64,000 nt of DNA, taken from positions 1,612,001-1,676,000 of the forward strand of contig NC_007204.1 of NCBI RefSeq assembly GCF_000012305.1, given 5' to 3'. Shown here piece after piece: positions 39,145 through 47,779 of the stretch. Source of the DNA: Psychrobacter arcticus 273-4. Lineage in GTDB: Bacteria; Pseudomonadota; Gammaproteobacteria; Pseudomonadales; Moraxellaceae. Every line of letters starts with the position of its first letter. The first letter of the stretch is position 1. The notes under the pieces were generated by a model. That model did no database searches, was not told where the DNA came from, and saw only the letters and a list, made by a program, of their open reading frames with translations. The position numbers and the translations under genes are program-made.

Positions 39145-40332
39145 ATGCAAGTGTATCTTGTCGGCGGTGCAGTACGTGATCAGCTATTAGGGCGCCCTAT
39201 TAAAGATAAGGACTTCGTCGTCGTTGGGGCAACGATTACTGAGATGCTTGACGCTGGGTTTCAGCAAGTAGGTGCTGATTTTCCTGTATTTTTGCATCCG
39301 ATTAGCCGCGAAGAATATGCGCTAGCACGAACTGAGCGCAAGCAAGGTATGGGCTATCAAGGTTTTAGCATTCATGCCAGTTCTGATGTCAGCTTAAAAG
39401 ACGATCTGCAGCGGCGCGATTTGACCGTCAACGCCATGGCAATAGAGGTTACTAGCATAACCGACGATACGCCAATAAGTGGTGATGTGATTGATTATTA
39501 TGGTGGACTGGACGACATAAAAAGCAAGAGTTTGCGCCATGTCTCAAGCGCCTTTAGCGAAGACCCTTTACGGGTACTGAGAACGACACGCTTTTATAGC
39601 CGCTACTACGATTTGGGCTTTACTATCGCTGATGATACGTTAGCCTTGATGCGTGAATTGGTGAATTCAGGAGAGCTTGCTCATTTAAGTAGCGAGCGCA
39701 TTTGGCAAGAATCGAGCCGCGCGATGATGCAGCTCTCCCCTCAGGTGTACTGGCAGCAGCTATTTGATATCGGCGCCCTCACAGAGCACTTTACGCCATT
39801 ACATCAGGCTTGGAATGATGTTCAGATACGAGAAATGGTACAGACAGCGCTATATTTTTCTGGTCAAATGCAATTAAACTTATCGCAGCGTTGGGCGCTA
39901 TTGATGACTAGCCTTCGACCATCGATATTTAATATTAAACCTAGTGATTTAGTAGACTCCGAGGCAGCGATCTCTACCAAGCGCATTATTGACATAGGCA
40001 ATATGGCTAAAGTACCAAAATCTCATACCCAGTTTGCCAGTTTATTCGTACAACAAGTGGAAAAACTAACCATTGTCAGTCATATTACGGCAGCTGAAAA
40101 AATAGACCTTATTCAAGCTTGTAGCGCCCATAAAGCGCCGGAAAAACTATCGCAGCTATTGGTCACCAGTCAAGTATTGCAGTTAGCCATACAGCACTGT
40201 CAAATGATGTTGGCATTGAATAGCTTCCACGCTATTGGTATGCAAGATATTGACCAAAACCTTAAAGGTCCAGCGATTGGTAAAGCCTTGCGGCAATGCA
40301 GAATTGAGCACTTACAAACGCAAACAGCCTGA
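39145..40332 (+). CDS. cca: tRNA CCA-adding enzyme (class II), HD domain degenerate
   Basis: Adds or repairs the 3' CCA of tRNAs. The 395-residue protein opens with MQVYLVGGAVRDQLLGRP, the metal-binding DKDFVVVGAT, then FPVFLHPISREEYALARTERK, DDLQRRDLTVNAMA, FSEDPLRVLRTTRFYSRY and SERIWQESSRAM, all typical of gammaproteobacterial Cca. Odd: the C-terminal region that holds an HD phosphohydrolase in E. coli Cca keeps no HxxM...HD pattern; where HD would stand it reads ALLMTSLRPS. The nucleotidyltransferase part looks intact. GAGAATG precedes the ATG. Confidence 0.93.
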   Translation: MQVYLVGGAVRDQLLGRPIKDKDFVVVGATITEMLDAGFQQVGADFPVFLHPISREEYALARTERKQGMGYQGFSIHASSDVSLKDDLQRRDLTVNAMAIEVTSITDDTPISGDVIDYYGGLDDIKSKSLRHVSSAFSEDPLRVLRTTRFYSRYYDLGFTIADDTLALMRELVNSGELAHLSSERIWQESSRAMMQLSPQVYWQQLFDIGALTEHFTPLHQAWNDVQIREMVQTALYFSGQMQLNLSQRWALLMTSLRPSIFNIKPSDLVDSEAAISTKRIIDIGNMAKVPKSHTQFASLFVQQVEKLTIVSHITAAEKIDLIQACSAHKAPEKLSQLLVTSQVLQLAIQHCQMMLALNSFHAIGMQDIDQNLKGPAIGKALRQCRIEHLQTQTA

Positions 40333-40393
40333 CTAAAAATAGATTCAATATCTCGTTAAAAAATCAAAACCATATCCTGATTAAAACCCTACT

Positions 40394-41197
40394 ATGACTC
40401 AAACACTCAAAAACACTCAGCCTATGACGACATCTGCGCCTGTCATGCTTGTCACAGGCAGCGCTAAGCGTATTGGCGCGGCGATTGTTCGTGCAGCTCA
40501 TCGGCACGGTTATCGCGTCATTATCCATTGTCATCATAGTGAGCAAGAGGCAAATGCATTAGCAGATGAGCTGAATGATACTTGCGCTCATAGTGCTGTG
40601 GTTATTATCGCAGATTTGGCAGTGGTGAATCAGGGAGACACTCTCAAGAACCTGACTCAAACTATCATGCAGGCATTTGGGCAACTAGACATACTGGTAC
40701 ATAATGCCTCTCGCTTTTACCCCACTCCCCTTGGCAGTATTCGTCATGACCAATGGGATGAGCTGCTCTTGACCAATGCCAAAGCACCATTGTTATTAAG
40801 CCAAGCGCTATACCCTTATCTAAAAATGCAGCAAGGCTGTATTATTAGTCTGCTTGATATTCATGCGCATGATAAGCCGTTTACCAATTATACGGTCTAC
40901 AACATGGCAAAGGCAGCGCATCGGATGATGGTGCAGTCTTTAGCGCTGGATATGGCGCCTAATGTACGTGTTAATGGTGTCGCGCCTGGAGTCAATATTT
41001 TACCCGATGCGGATAGTGATCAAGCACTTGATAGTCAGCAGCAAAAAAGCATTGTCGACTCCATTCCTATGCAGCGAATAGGTACACCTGCTGACATTGC
41101 GCATAGTGTGCTCTATTTGGCACAAGCCAGTTATGTTACAGGTGAGATAATAACCGTAGATGGTGGGCGCAGTTTGACGCTAGCTGGTGGCAATTAG
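40394..41197 (+). CDS. Pteridine reductase-type short-chain dehydrogenase
   Basis: NADPH-dependent reduction of dihydrobiopterin/dihydrofolate-type pteridines (FolM/PTR1 group). The 267 residues have the pteridine reductase cofactor motif TGSAKRIG instead of the common TGxxxGIG, LVHNASRFYPTPLG, and a catalytic Asp-Tyr-Lys set (SLLDIHAHD ... YNMAK) as in PTR1, plus the C-terminal ITVDGGRSL. ATG at 40394 lacks a clear ribosome binding site; ATG at 40424 is an alternative. Last core gene before the tRNA and island. Confidence 0.85.
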   Translation: MTQTLKNTQPMTTSAPVMLVTGSAKRIGAAIVRAAHRHGYRVIIHCHHSEQEANALADELNDTCAHSAVVIIADLAVVNQGDTLKNLTQTIMQAFGQLDILVHNASRFYPTPLGSIRHDQWDELLLTNAKAPLLLSQALYPYLKMQQGCIISLLDIHAHDKPFTNYTVYNMAKAAHRMMVQSLALDMAPNVRVNGVAPGVNILPDADSDQALDSQQQKSIVDSIPMQRIGTPADIAHSVLYLAQASYVTGEIITVDGGRSLTLAGGN

Positions 41198-41279
41198 CGA
41201 CAATGAATCAAATAGTATGCCCTTCTTGCTAAGTTTTACTTGAAAATATATAAAAATCAGGTATTATTGTGCGTCTAAA

Positions 41280-41356
41280 GGGCCCATAGCTCAGTTGGTT
41301 AGAGCAGAGGACTCATAATCCTTTGGTCGTAGGTTCAAGTCCTACTGGGCCCACCA
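41280..41356 (+). tRNA. tRNA with CAU anticodon, probably tRNA-Ile2 (lysidine-modified), otherwise elongator Met
   Basis: A full 77-base cloverleaf: acceptor GGGCCCA/TGGGCCC, D arm TAGCTCAGTTGGTTAGAGCA, anticodon stem-loop GAGGACTCATAATCCTT with CAT, T arm GTAGG-TTCAAGT-CCTAC and encoded CCA. Acceptor pairs C4-G69 and C5-G68 are determinants for TilS on tRNA-Ile2, which favours Ile over Met. It is the likely integration site of the following island. Confidence 0.9.
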
Positions 41357-41371
41357 CATATCAAGAAAAAC

Positions 41372-41407
41372 AAAAACCCTTACAGTCATTGACTTGTAAG
41401 GGTTTTT
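41372..41407 (+). terminator. Terminator after the tRNA gene
   Basis: AAAAACCCTTACA / TGTAAGGGTTTTT hairpin followed by T, 15 bases after the tRNA. Confidence 0.85.
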
Positions 41408-41539
41408 TATTGTTTAAAATTCATGTGAACGCATTGATGTAATTAATTTTTTGATACTATCTTGATACTTTGACCCTTGTAGTAATTAAAGTATGATGAC
41501 TACTAACACTATGGTTATGTACTGCTGCATGGGTGATAT

Positions 41540-42811
41540 ATGAAAGTTAAACTTACCAAAAAACTTATTGATTCAGTAGACTATACCGCTAAAGGTACTG
41601 AAATCTATATGGATGATGTATTAACTGGTTTTGCGCTACGCATAGGCAGGCAATCAAAGCGCTATACATTGCATAAGCGCATCAATGGAAAGCTGTATAG
41701 AGATGAAGTAGAAGAGACACATCTAATTACGCTAACTGAAGCACGTGAAAAAGCCAGCATAATGATGGCAAACATAAAAAAAGGTATGCATGTTTACGAT
41801 GGTCTTCACGAGAACTTAGAAGATCCGAAAAATAAGACCAATAATGTGCCAACACTGCAAGAAGCTTATGACTACTTTAAATCAACGAAGACTGGCTTAG
41901 CTAAAGGCACTATTACCACTTATGACCGTCAAATAATACATAAGCTGAAAGACTGGCTAAATATCTCACTAAATGATATTACTAAGTCAATGATAAGTGA
42001 TAAACATAAGGAAATAAGCAAGAATAGCGAAGCTCAGGCTAATGCAACTATGAGAGCTCTGAGATCAGTTTGGAATTATTGCCGTGATAGCTTTTTAGGT
42101 GATGACGAAGACTTTTTAATCAAAGAGCAACCTATACGTATACTCAATGCTAAGAAAGACTGGAATAGAGTTAAGCCACGTACCAAACATATCGAAGAAG
42201 AATATATAGGTATGTACCTTAAAACGCTTTTAAATTATGTTGATAGAAGCTCACACATGCAAGCGCCCCATAGCAATAATGCACGAGATATCATGCTATT
42301 TTTTATGTTTACTGGTGTGCGTTTAAACGAAGCGCAGTCTTTAAAGTGGTCTGACATCGACCTTAAAGCTGGCAGGATAATATTCAAAGATACCAAAAAC
42401 GGTTCTGATTATCATATGCCTACTAGTAATATTTTACAGGCCCTACTCGAAGAAAGGTGGAGAATGAGTTCTGGTAAGCAATGGGTGTTTCCAAGTGACT
42501 TGCAAGCCAGCGATGATCATATAAAAGACTTAAGTGGTAGTTATAAGGCCATAGGTAATCAAGCAAACCTATATATTACTCCACATGATCTGCGTCGTAC
42601 TTTTGGAACGGTAGCCAATAGCTTAAATATCAGCTATCCAGTCCTTAAACGCTTGCTCAATCATCGTGAAGCTAAATCAAGCGATGATGTTACCCTACAG
42701 TATGTTCAAGTGTCACAGCGGCAACTAAGAGACGCTTTAAATTCAATAGAGTCTTTCTATTGTCAGCATGCTGGCATGACACAAGATGAAATAATCATTA
42801 AATTTTACTAA
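41540..42811 (+). CDS. Tyrosine recombinase (island integrase)
   Basis: Site-specific recombinase, P4-type layout with an N-terminal DUF4102-like arm-binding domain (residues 1-~85: LTKKLIDSVD, TGFALRIGRQSKRYTLHKRI), a SAM-like core-binding domain, and a catalytic domain. Catalytic residues visible: Arg near 260 (FTGVRLNEAQSLKW), HDLRR near 350, NHR around 373 and the Tyr in LQYVQVS near 387. The frame is complete, so it could be active. Its place 184 bases after a tRNA 3' end, pointing into the island, fits tRNA-targeted integration. Confidence 0.92.
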   Translation: MKVKLTKKLIDSVDYTAKGTEIYMDDVLTGFALRIGRQSKRYTLHKRINGKLYRDEVEETHLITLTEAREKASIMMANIKKGMHVYDGLHENLEDPKNKTNNVPTLQEAYDYFKSTKTGLAKGTITTYDRQIIHKLKDWLNISLNDITKSMISDKHKEISKNSEAQANATMRALRSVWNYCRDSFLGDDEDFLIKEQPIRILNAKKDWNRVKPRTKHIEEEYIGMYLKTLLNYVDRSSHMQAPHSNNARDIMLFFMFTGVRLNEAQSLKWSDIDLKAGRIIFKDTKNGSDYHMPTSNILQALLEERWRMSSGKQWVFPSDLQASDDHIKDLSGSYKAIGNQANLYITPHDLRRTFGTVANSLNISYPVLKRLLNHREAKSSDDVTLQYVQVSQRQLRDALNSIESFYCQHAGMTQDEIIIKFY

Positions 42812-43015
42812 CCTACTAAAATTTCAAGAAGAGCTCTTTGAAAATATCCTCAACTGATTTAGTAAGAACGAGCCGTGATGGATTGGATGGTGACCAGTTA
42901 TTATCTAGGCAGAAATTTTAGCGCCTTAATCTTTTACAGATAATAGTATAAACCTAGAAGCAGACCCATTTTTTAGACTACTGAATAGTTTGAAATAAAT
43001 ATTATTAGTAAAAAT

Positions 43016-43489
43016 TCAAACCTGCTTTAGCACTTCGATATTGTCTTGGATTTTCTTACCTACCCAAAAATCTCTCCGACCTGCAATAATCAATATTAAC
43101 GGATCTGATGATTTTAGGTTTTTATGCCAACTACTATAATCTGTCATCGATGGTTTTGGTACATCTTCTGGATGTGTGTGCCACTCACCTAAGTATTGCC
43201 ACTCTCCATTATTCTTTTTAAAAGCGTCATCAACCACCTTTTGGTGATACTTACTCACACGATCCACCATGAACCGGCTCCTAATGTCCCATGGACTAGG
43301 CTCAGATACCGTTTTAATAACGATATGAACGTCTCTACGTTCACCAATTAGAACCCCGGCACTCTCGGGGCTAGAATCGCTTAATTGACGGTATGAGGTC
43401 AATATATTGGCAACGCCAATGGAAATCACAACTAATGATTCATCTTGAGCTTGGAACACAAGTTCCTTATCGACCATTGCAGATATCAC
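43016..43489 (-). CDS. cap3: CBASS Cap3, JAMM/Mov34 deconjugating protease
   Basis: Removes Cap2-attached CD-NTase from its targets, the counterpart of a eukaryotic deubiquitinase. The 157 residues carry the JAMM motif: Glu42 in PESAGVLIGE, then HTHPEDVPKPSMTD with His104, His106, Ser114 and Asp117 in the E...HxHx(7)SxxD pattern. It overlaps cap2 by 23 bases, so the two are translationally coupled. Last gene of the CBASS operon. Confidence 0.92.
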   Translation of the reverse strand: MISAMVDKELVFQAQDESLVVISIGVANILTSYRQLSDSSPESAGVLIGERRDVHIVIKTVSEPSPWDIRSRFMVDRVSKYHQKVVDDAFKKNNGEWQYLGEWHTHPEDVPKPSMTDYSSWHKNLKSSDPLILIIAGRRDFWVGKKIQDNIEVLKQV

Positions 43490-45236
43490 AAAAGGCTTGT
43501 TTACTAATCCAAGTCGTTCTTTTACTTCGACTGCCCATGAAGAAGATATGTTCTTTATAATTCCAATCTCTTTTGTGCTCCAAAGTTGATAAAACCGCTT
43601 CTTGGATCAAAGCTGCTGTCACAACACTCACAGCTGCATCATAGGGTGTGTATGTATTACCACATGAGACTTTTTTTTCTGGTATTCCATTAAGCTTCTC
43701 GAAGCGCTTATCATTTCCATTTTTATAGAATCTTTCATCTCCGCATAGACAATTATAACAGCCGTCCAAGCTATCTATAAATATCTTCGATGCAACTCCA
43801 TTGCCATCATTGAAAGCATGAATAATAACAGGCTTTTTGACTCCACCTAATTGACGCAATAAGTAAGCTAGACGTTTTGAAATTGGTGCACGACCTGTCG
43901 CATCAATAATGATGTCATAGGCAGTCAGCTTATTTAGTAAAAATTCAAATTTTCGTGCATGACCTTGAATATTTGTTGTTAAGTGCGTAGAGCTATCAAG
44001 TCGCTCTTTCATTGCAACAGCTTTATTTTTCCCAAAATCACGACTTGATAAAGTGTGGCGACTGAAATTTTCAGGTCCAAATTCGTCTGCATCATATAGA
44101 TCAAAGACTTTCTCCCCCATACCTGCACCAGCTCGTATCAATAGCTCAGCTGCGTATCCTCCAACTGTGCCACAGCCGATCAAAGCGATTTTTTTTGATC
44201 TGAGATCACCAATTTCAGGTTTAGAACGATTCCTTGTTAAAATTGTTTCTTTATCAGCTTTCTCAAATGAAATTCTTCTAAATTTTAAGAAGGCGTATTT
44301 ACCCATAAGAACAGAACTAGCTCGTTTAAAATTAAACTTTCGACCTGATTTTCCTAATTTTTTATGGTTCGCATATGAGTTAAATTGTACTGCATTAAGA
44401 TTCAAATCTAGGACCACCCCAAACGTATCCTGCTTATCAATATCTAAGAAGATTAAGTGTTGTTTAGATAGATTTTCTACAAAATATCGAACCAAGTTTG
44501 TTTTAGCGTTGTGATCAACTTGAGATAGCCATTGGAATAGCTGTGCGGCATCCTGTGGTGGCCATTGTAAACCTGATAATCGAGTGGGTCTGATTTTTAA
44601 GATGAATGAATTCAACGTTTGAGAATTCTGTTGAGATAGCCCTCTCTGGTTTAACCATTTTTGATGAATATCCTTGTCATGTTCGCCGTGTATGGTTAAT
44701 TCTCGCCCTTTGGAGCCATCAATATATTCATTGTTGGTTAGATAAGCGTTGTGACCATTCAAAGATAGATAGTCTGTAAGGACGTATATCGTTTGTTCAG
44801 GCTTCCAATATGAAACGAATTCACCCTCAAACTCAGCTTGATCTATTTGCCCATTTTGTAAGGAACTGATGGCAGTATTTAAGGTATTTTGAACTTGCTC
44901 ATCTACTGCTCTATATAAAGCATTCAAGTTATTTGGATTCCAATCCGCTTCTTTTTCTTCTACATAGCACAGATACCCACCACTGTTAATATGTGGTAAT
45001 AAAACCTGTTCGATTTTTTTCGGTTTTTTGAGGACCTGCGCTCGTGGTAATGTTGTATATAGGTCGTCACCAAATACGAGTGCAACATTGAAAATGCCCT
45101 CACTTGTCTTATAGTCTTTGACATAAATTGGACGAGTAGTAGGAATACTATCGAAAAAACTGATAGATTGACGTTGACTATTTTTTAGGTATTTAAACCC
45201 GCAACTCAGCATAGTTTGATGTAATTCAGACATCAT
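43467..45236 (-). CDS. cap2: CBASS Cap2, fused E2-E1 ubiquitin-like transferase
   Basis: Activates the CD-NTase by conjugating its C-terminus to target molecules. The 589-residue protein has an N-terminal E2-like domain with candidate catalytic Cys90 in GGYLCYVEE and a C-terminal E1 domain: ATP site KIALIGCGTVGGYAAELL near 350 with DLYDADEFGPENFSRHTL, and adenylation-region Asp in DIIIDATGRAP. The E1 Cys is probably near residue 525 in KVSCGNTYTPYDA. Extra Cys pairs (CYNCLCG, CDIC) may bind zinc. The start codon overlaps the dncV stop by one base. Confidence 0.94.
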   Translation of the reverse strand: MMSELHQTMLSCGFKYLKNSQRQSISFFDSIPTTRPIYVKDYKTSEGIFNVALVFGDDLYTTLPRAQVLKKPKKIEQVLLPHINSGGYLCYVEEKEADWNPNNLNALYRAVDEQVQNTLNTAISSLQNGQIDQAEFEGEFVSYWKPEQTIYVLTDYLSLNGHNAYLTNNEYIDGSKGRELTIHGEHDKDIHQKWLNQRGLSQQNSQTLNSFILKIRPTRLSGLQWPPQDAAQLFQWLSQVDHNAKTNLVRYFVENLSKQHLIFLDIDKQDTFGVVLDLNLNAVQFNSYANHKKLGKSGRKFNFKRASSVLMGKYAFLKFRRISFEKADKETILTRNRSKPEIGDLRSKKIALIGCGTVGGYAAELLIRAGAGMGEKVFDLYDADEFGPENFSRHTLSSRDFGKNKAVAMKERLDSSTHLTTNIQGHARKFEFLLNKLTAYDIIIDATGRAPISKRLAYLLRQLGGVKKPVIIHAFNDGNGVASKIFIDSLDGCYNCLCGDERFYKNGNDKRFEKLNGIPEKKVSCGNTYTPYDAAVSVVTAALIQEAVLSTLEHKRDWNYKEHIFFMGSRSKRTTWISKQAFCDICNGR

Positions 45237-46540
45237 TAGGCACTTTTCATCGATTTGCTAATAGTCGTAGATGACTTCGCTTGAGTAGGTCCGCTTTCAT
45301 AAGCCGGTGCAGCTGCTTGCGATACAATGAGATCACTATTGGTTACACGATTGCCATACTCAGAATTTAGAGTGTTCAAGGCATCTTGTTTTGTTTGTGC
45401 GTCATATGCTGCTTCAAGTGATGATGCAAGGTCTTCCAACTTCGATATAGTTTCTGTATGCTTTTTCTCATGATCGTCAATATGTGGGAATAATGGACGT
45501 TCATCGTTTGAGTCAGGACTTTCAACGCCGCTGCGGAAAACAATTGGGAGTTCTTTTGCGACCGTTAGCATCATTGAACCGAAATCTTTAGTATCCAATT
45601 CAGTTCTGTCAGCAATATCTACAATTGCTGCCATTAATGAAATGGACGATGGGCCATTACCCTCTTGCCAATCAGTGGCATCACGCCAAGCTTTGATGAC
45701 ACGACAGATTTTTCGCAAATGCCGACCATTACGTTGGCAAGCATCTTGGAACCATAGGTGCACATCTTTAGGGTCGCTTTTGATCCATTTTTGGTTATCG
45801 ATACGGACAGCTAAATTCACACAATCAGCATCAAGTTGATCATATAGAGCATGGTCAGCAACAGATAAGCTGTCATATGATTCTATAGCAATTCGTAGGC
45901 TTTCTGCCTTTTCTAACAGCACCTCTTTTTCTAGAAATTTTTCGTATGGAATGGCATACATTGGTACATCAATATGAACGTTACGAGCAGAAATTTTTAT
46001 TCGACCACACATTTCTTTAGGTTCAAATGACCAACCACTTCGTTCAGCTGCTAATGAATAAAGTGAAGCGTCAACCAACAGTAATAAAAGCTTGTGACCG
46101 ATTGCCGGTTTATCTTCAAAGAACATCATTGGAAGATAAGCCCCGTCATCAATATCCATTTCTTGAGGTGGCGTTCTATATGGACGGTTTAGCGTGTCAT
46201 ACGCGAAACTACCTTGAGTCCAAAATCGAGGATTAAGCTTCATAAATTCTGCTTTGAGAATATCGCTCAAACCTATCATCAATTCAGCTAAAATTTTCTG
46301 GTCTTCTGGTTTCAGATACTTGAATTTAGTGTCTACAAACTCCGTAAGTAATGAAGCAGCTGAGAGATAGTTTTTCGATAATTTCACTAGCTGTTTTGCT
46401 TCGTTAAATGTATCTCGTATACGTACACGAACAATTTGACGCAAAGCTTTAAGGGATTCTTTTTCACCATCAGAAAGAATGATTTGACCCAGCAAACCTG
46501 ATTCGCGATTGGTGTAGTAACTGTGAAAATTCCAAGTCAT
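45236..46540 (-). CDS. dncV: CBASS cyclic dinucleotide synthase, DncV/CdnA-type
   Basis: Makes a cyclic dinucleotide alarm on phage infection. The 434 residues match Vibrio cholerae DncV from the very start (MTWNFHSYYTNR against MTWNFHQYYTNR from memory) and keep FWTQGSFAYDTLNRP with Gly110-Ser111, the metal-binding Asp129 and Asp131 in EMDIDDG, the third Asp in HIDVPMYAIP, and PSSISLMA. The product should be 3',3'-cGAMP by homology. The C-terminal end is SKSMKSA, so the terminal residue that Cap2 would load is Ala. It overlaps capV by 4 bases. Confidence 0.95.
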   Translation of the reverse strand: MTWNFHSYYTNRESGLLGQIILSDGEKESLKALRQIVRVRIRDTFNEAKQLVKLSKNYLSAASLLTEFVDTKFKYLKPEDQKILAELMIGLSDILKAEFMKLNPRFWTQGSFAYDTLNRPYRTPPQEMDIDDGAYLPMMFFEDKPAIGHKLLLLLVDASLYSLAAERSGWSFEPKEMCGRIKISARNVHIDVPMYAIPYEKFLEKEVLLEKAESLRIAIESYDSLSVADHALYDQLDADCVNLAVRIDNQKWIKSDPKDVHLWFQDACQRNGRHLRKICRVIKAWRDATDWQEGNGPSSISLMAAIVDIADRTELDTKDFGSMMLTVAKELPIVFRSGVESPDSNDERPLFPHIDDHEKKHTETISKLEDLASSLEAAYDAQTKQDALNTLNSEYGNRVTNSDLIVSQAAAPAYESGPTQAKSSTTISKSMKSA

Positions 46541-47637
46541 GCTGATGCTCCATTACTATGAGATTTGACAAACGGTTTCGCTGTTTTTAAGAAGAAATCG
46601 CGTAATTCTTTAACTTCGCTGTATCTCTCAGCACCCAATTTTTTTCCCATACCTTTTAAGGCATTTAAGCTACTCTGGGATGCATTATCTAAAGTAATGT
46701 CAGAGGACGCTTCGTTTGGAATGGTTTCATCAATTTCAACGTAATTATTGGAAATACCAAGCACTTTTAGTTCCCGTAGCAACATAAAACGCTGTAAGTG
46801 TTGGTTAGCAGTCATAGTAATTAAAACAAGACGCTCCCCCATTCCCCATAATCCTAAGTAACCCTTCGAGCATTTTTTAGATAACGTCTTGGGACCAATA
46901 CAGTAATTCTCGCTCAAAGTACCAATATTCAGAATTTTCACATCTTTAGGCTCTGCATTCGGGAAGTCATCTTTCATATCTATCAAGACTTCACGAACAC
47001 CTATAAAACTAGGGTTATTAGAAACTAATCCACCATCAACGAAATAGTGATTCAGTTTACTAATGAAATGTGGTTTAAAATAGGTTGGTGCAGCTGATGT
47101 AGCCATTGCCGCATCAATCAATTTGATTTCGCCATCAAACGTAAACATGGGATTATGTGGTGTTTTGAAAAATTTTGGTTTACCAGTGGAAAGGTTCAAT
47201 GACGTAATCATTACTCGGCGCTCAAGGTCATCGAACTTGATATTGTCACCGATCATACTTTTCACAGTCTCGTATAAAGGATCACTTCTGTAGATTGGAT
47301 AAAATAGTGTGATCAATTTCTTGAATCTGAAACGTCCTACAGGGAAAATATCAGGTGCACTTTTTTCAAATACTTCCTTTAGTTCTCGCGCACTTTTACC
47401 ACTTGCCAATCCAAGTGCCAAAACACCACCAATAGATGTACCGGTAATCAGGTCAAAGTAGTCACCAATTTTGACATTTTCACGTTTTTCACGCTTTTCA
47501 ATGATTGATTCAAGTTCGGCAAGCAACGTAATAGTAAATAGCCCGCGTACACCCCCACCATTTAACGCTAAAATTTTAATTGGTTCTGAGATTTCTAAAA
47601 GTCCATCCACTGGCTCAGTTTTTTCTAGTGTTGCCAT
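46537..47637 (-). CDS. capV: CBASS effector CapV, cyclic-dinucleotide-activated patatin phospholipase
   Basis: Phospholipase that destroys the inner membrane once activated by cGAMP, killing the infected cell. From ATG at 47637 the protein has 366 residues: oxyanion-hole GGGVRG (27-32), nucleophile elbow GTSIG with Ser68, and catalytic Asp201 in VDGGLVSNNPS. I chose this start (GAGAACA upstream) over a TTG at 47694 that would add 19 residues and begin inside the tandem repeats. First gene of capV-dncV-cap2-cap3. Confidence 0.94.
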   Translation of the reverse strand: MATLEKTEPVDGLLEISEPIKILALNGGGVRGLFTITLLAELESIIEKREKRENVKIGDYFDLITGTSIGGVLALGLASGKSARELKEVFEKSAPDIFPVGRFRFKKLITLFYPIYRSDPLYETVKSMIGDNIKFDDLERRVMITSLNLSTGKPKFFKTPHNPMFTFDGEIKLIDAAMATSAAPTYFKPHFISKLNHYFVDGGLVSNNPSFIGVREVLIDMKDDFPNAEPKDVKILNIGTLSENYCIGPKTLSKKCSKGYLGLWGMGERLVLITMTANQHLQRFMLLRELKVLGISNNYVEIDETIPNEASSDITLDNASQSSLNALKGMGKKLGAERYSEVKELRDFFLKTAKPFVKSHSNGASA

Positions 47638-47690
47638 ATTGTTCTCATTTTTATATATTTTGTTTTTATATTGTGTCGGAAATATATATC

Positions 47691-47768
47691 TCAAGGATTA
47701 ATATCAAGGATTAATATCAAGGATTAATATCAAGGATTAATATCAAGGATTAATATCAAGGATTAATA
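47691..47768. repeat. Six perfect tandem copies of a 13-bp unit in the CBASS leader
   Basis: Unit TCAAGGATTAATA repeated six times without a mismatch, then a partial TCAATTAATT. It lies 54 bases upstream of the capV ATG. On the coding strand each unit reads TATTAATCCTTGA and consecutive units contain TTGATA, which resembles a -35 box. No spacers, so not CRISPR. Confidence 0.95.
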
Positions 47769-47779
47769 TCAATTAATTA

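Noticed and set aside
44053-44514. 153-codon plus-strand frame inside cap2
   Set aside because: Antisense to a well-supported E1/E2 gene, without ribosome binding site or recognisable motif.
47691-47768. CRISPR array
   Set aside because: The 13-bp repeats are directly adjacent with no spacers and no cas genes are in the window.
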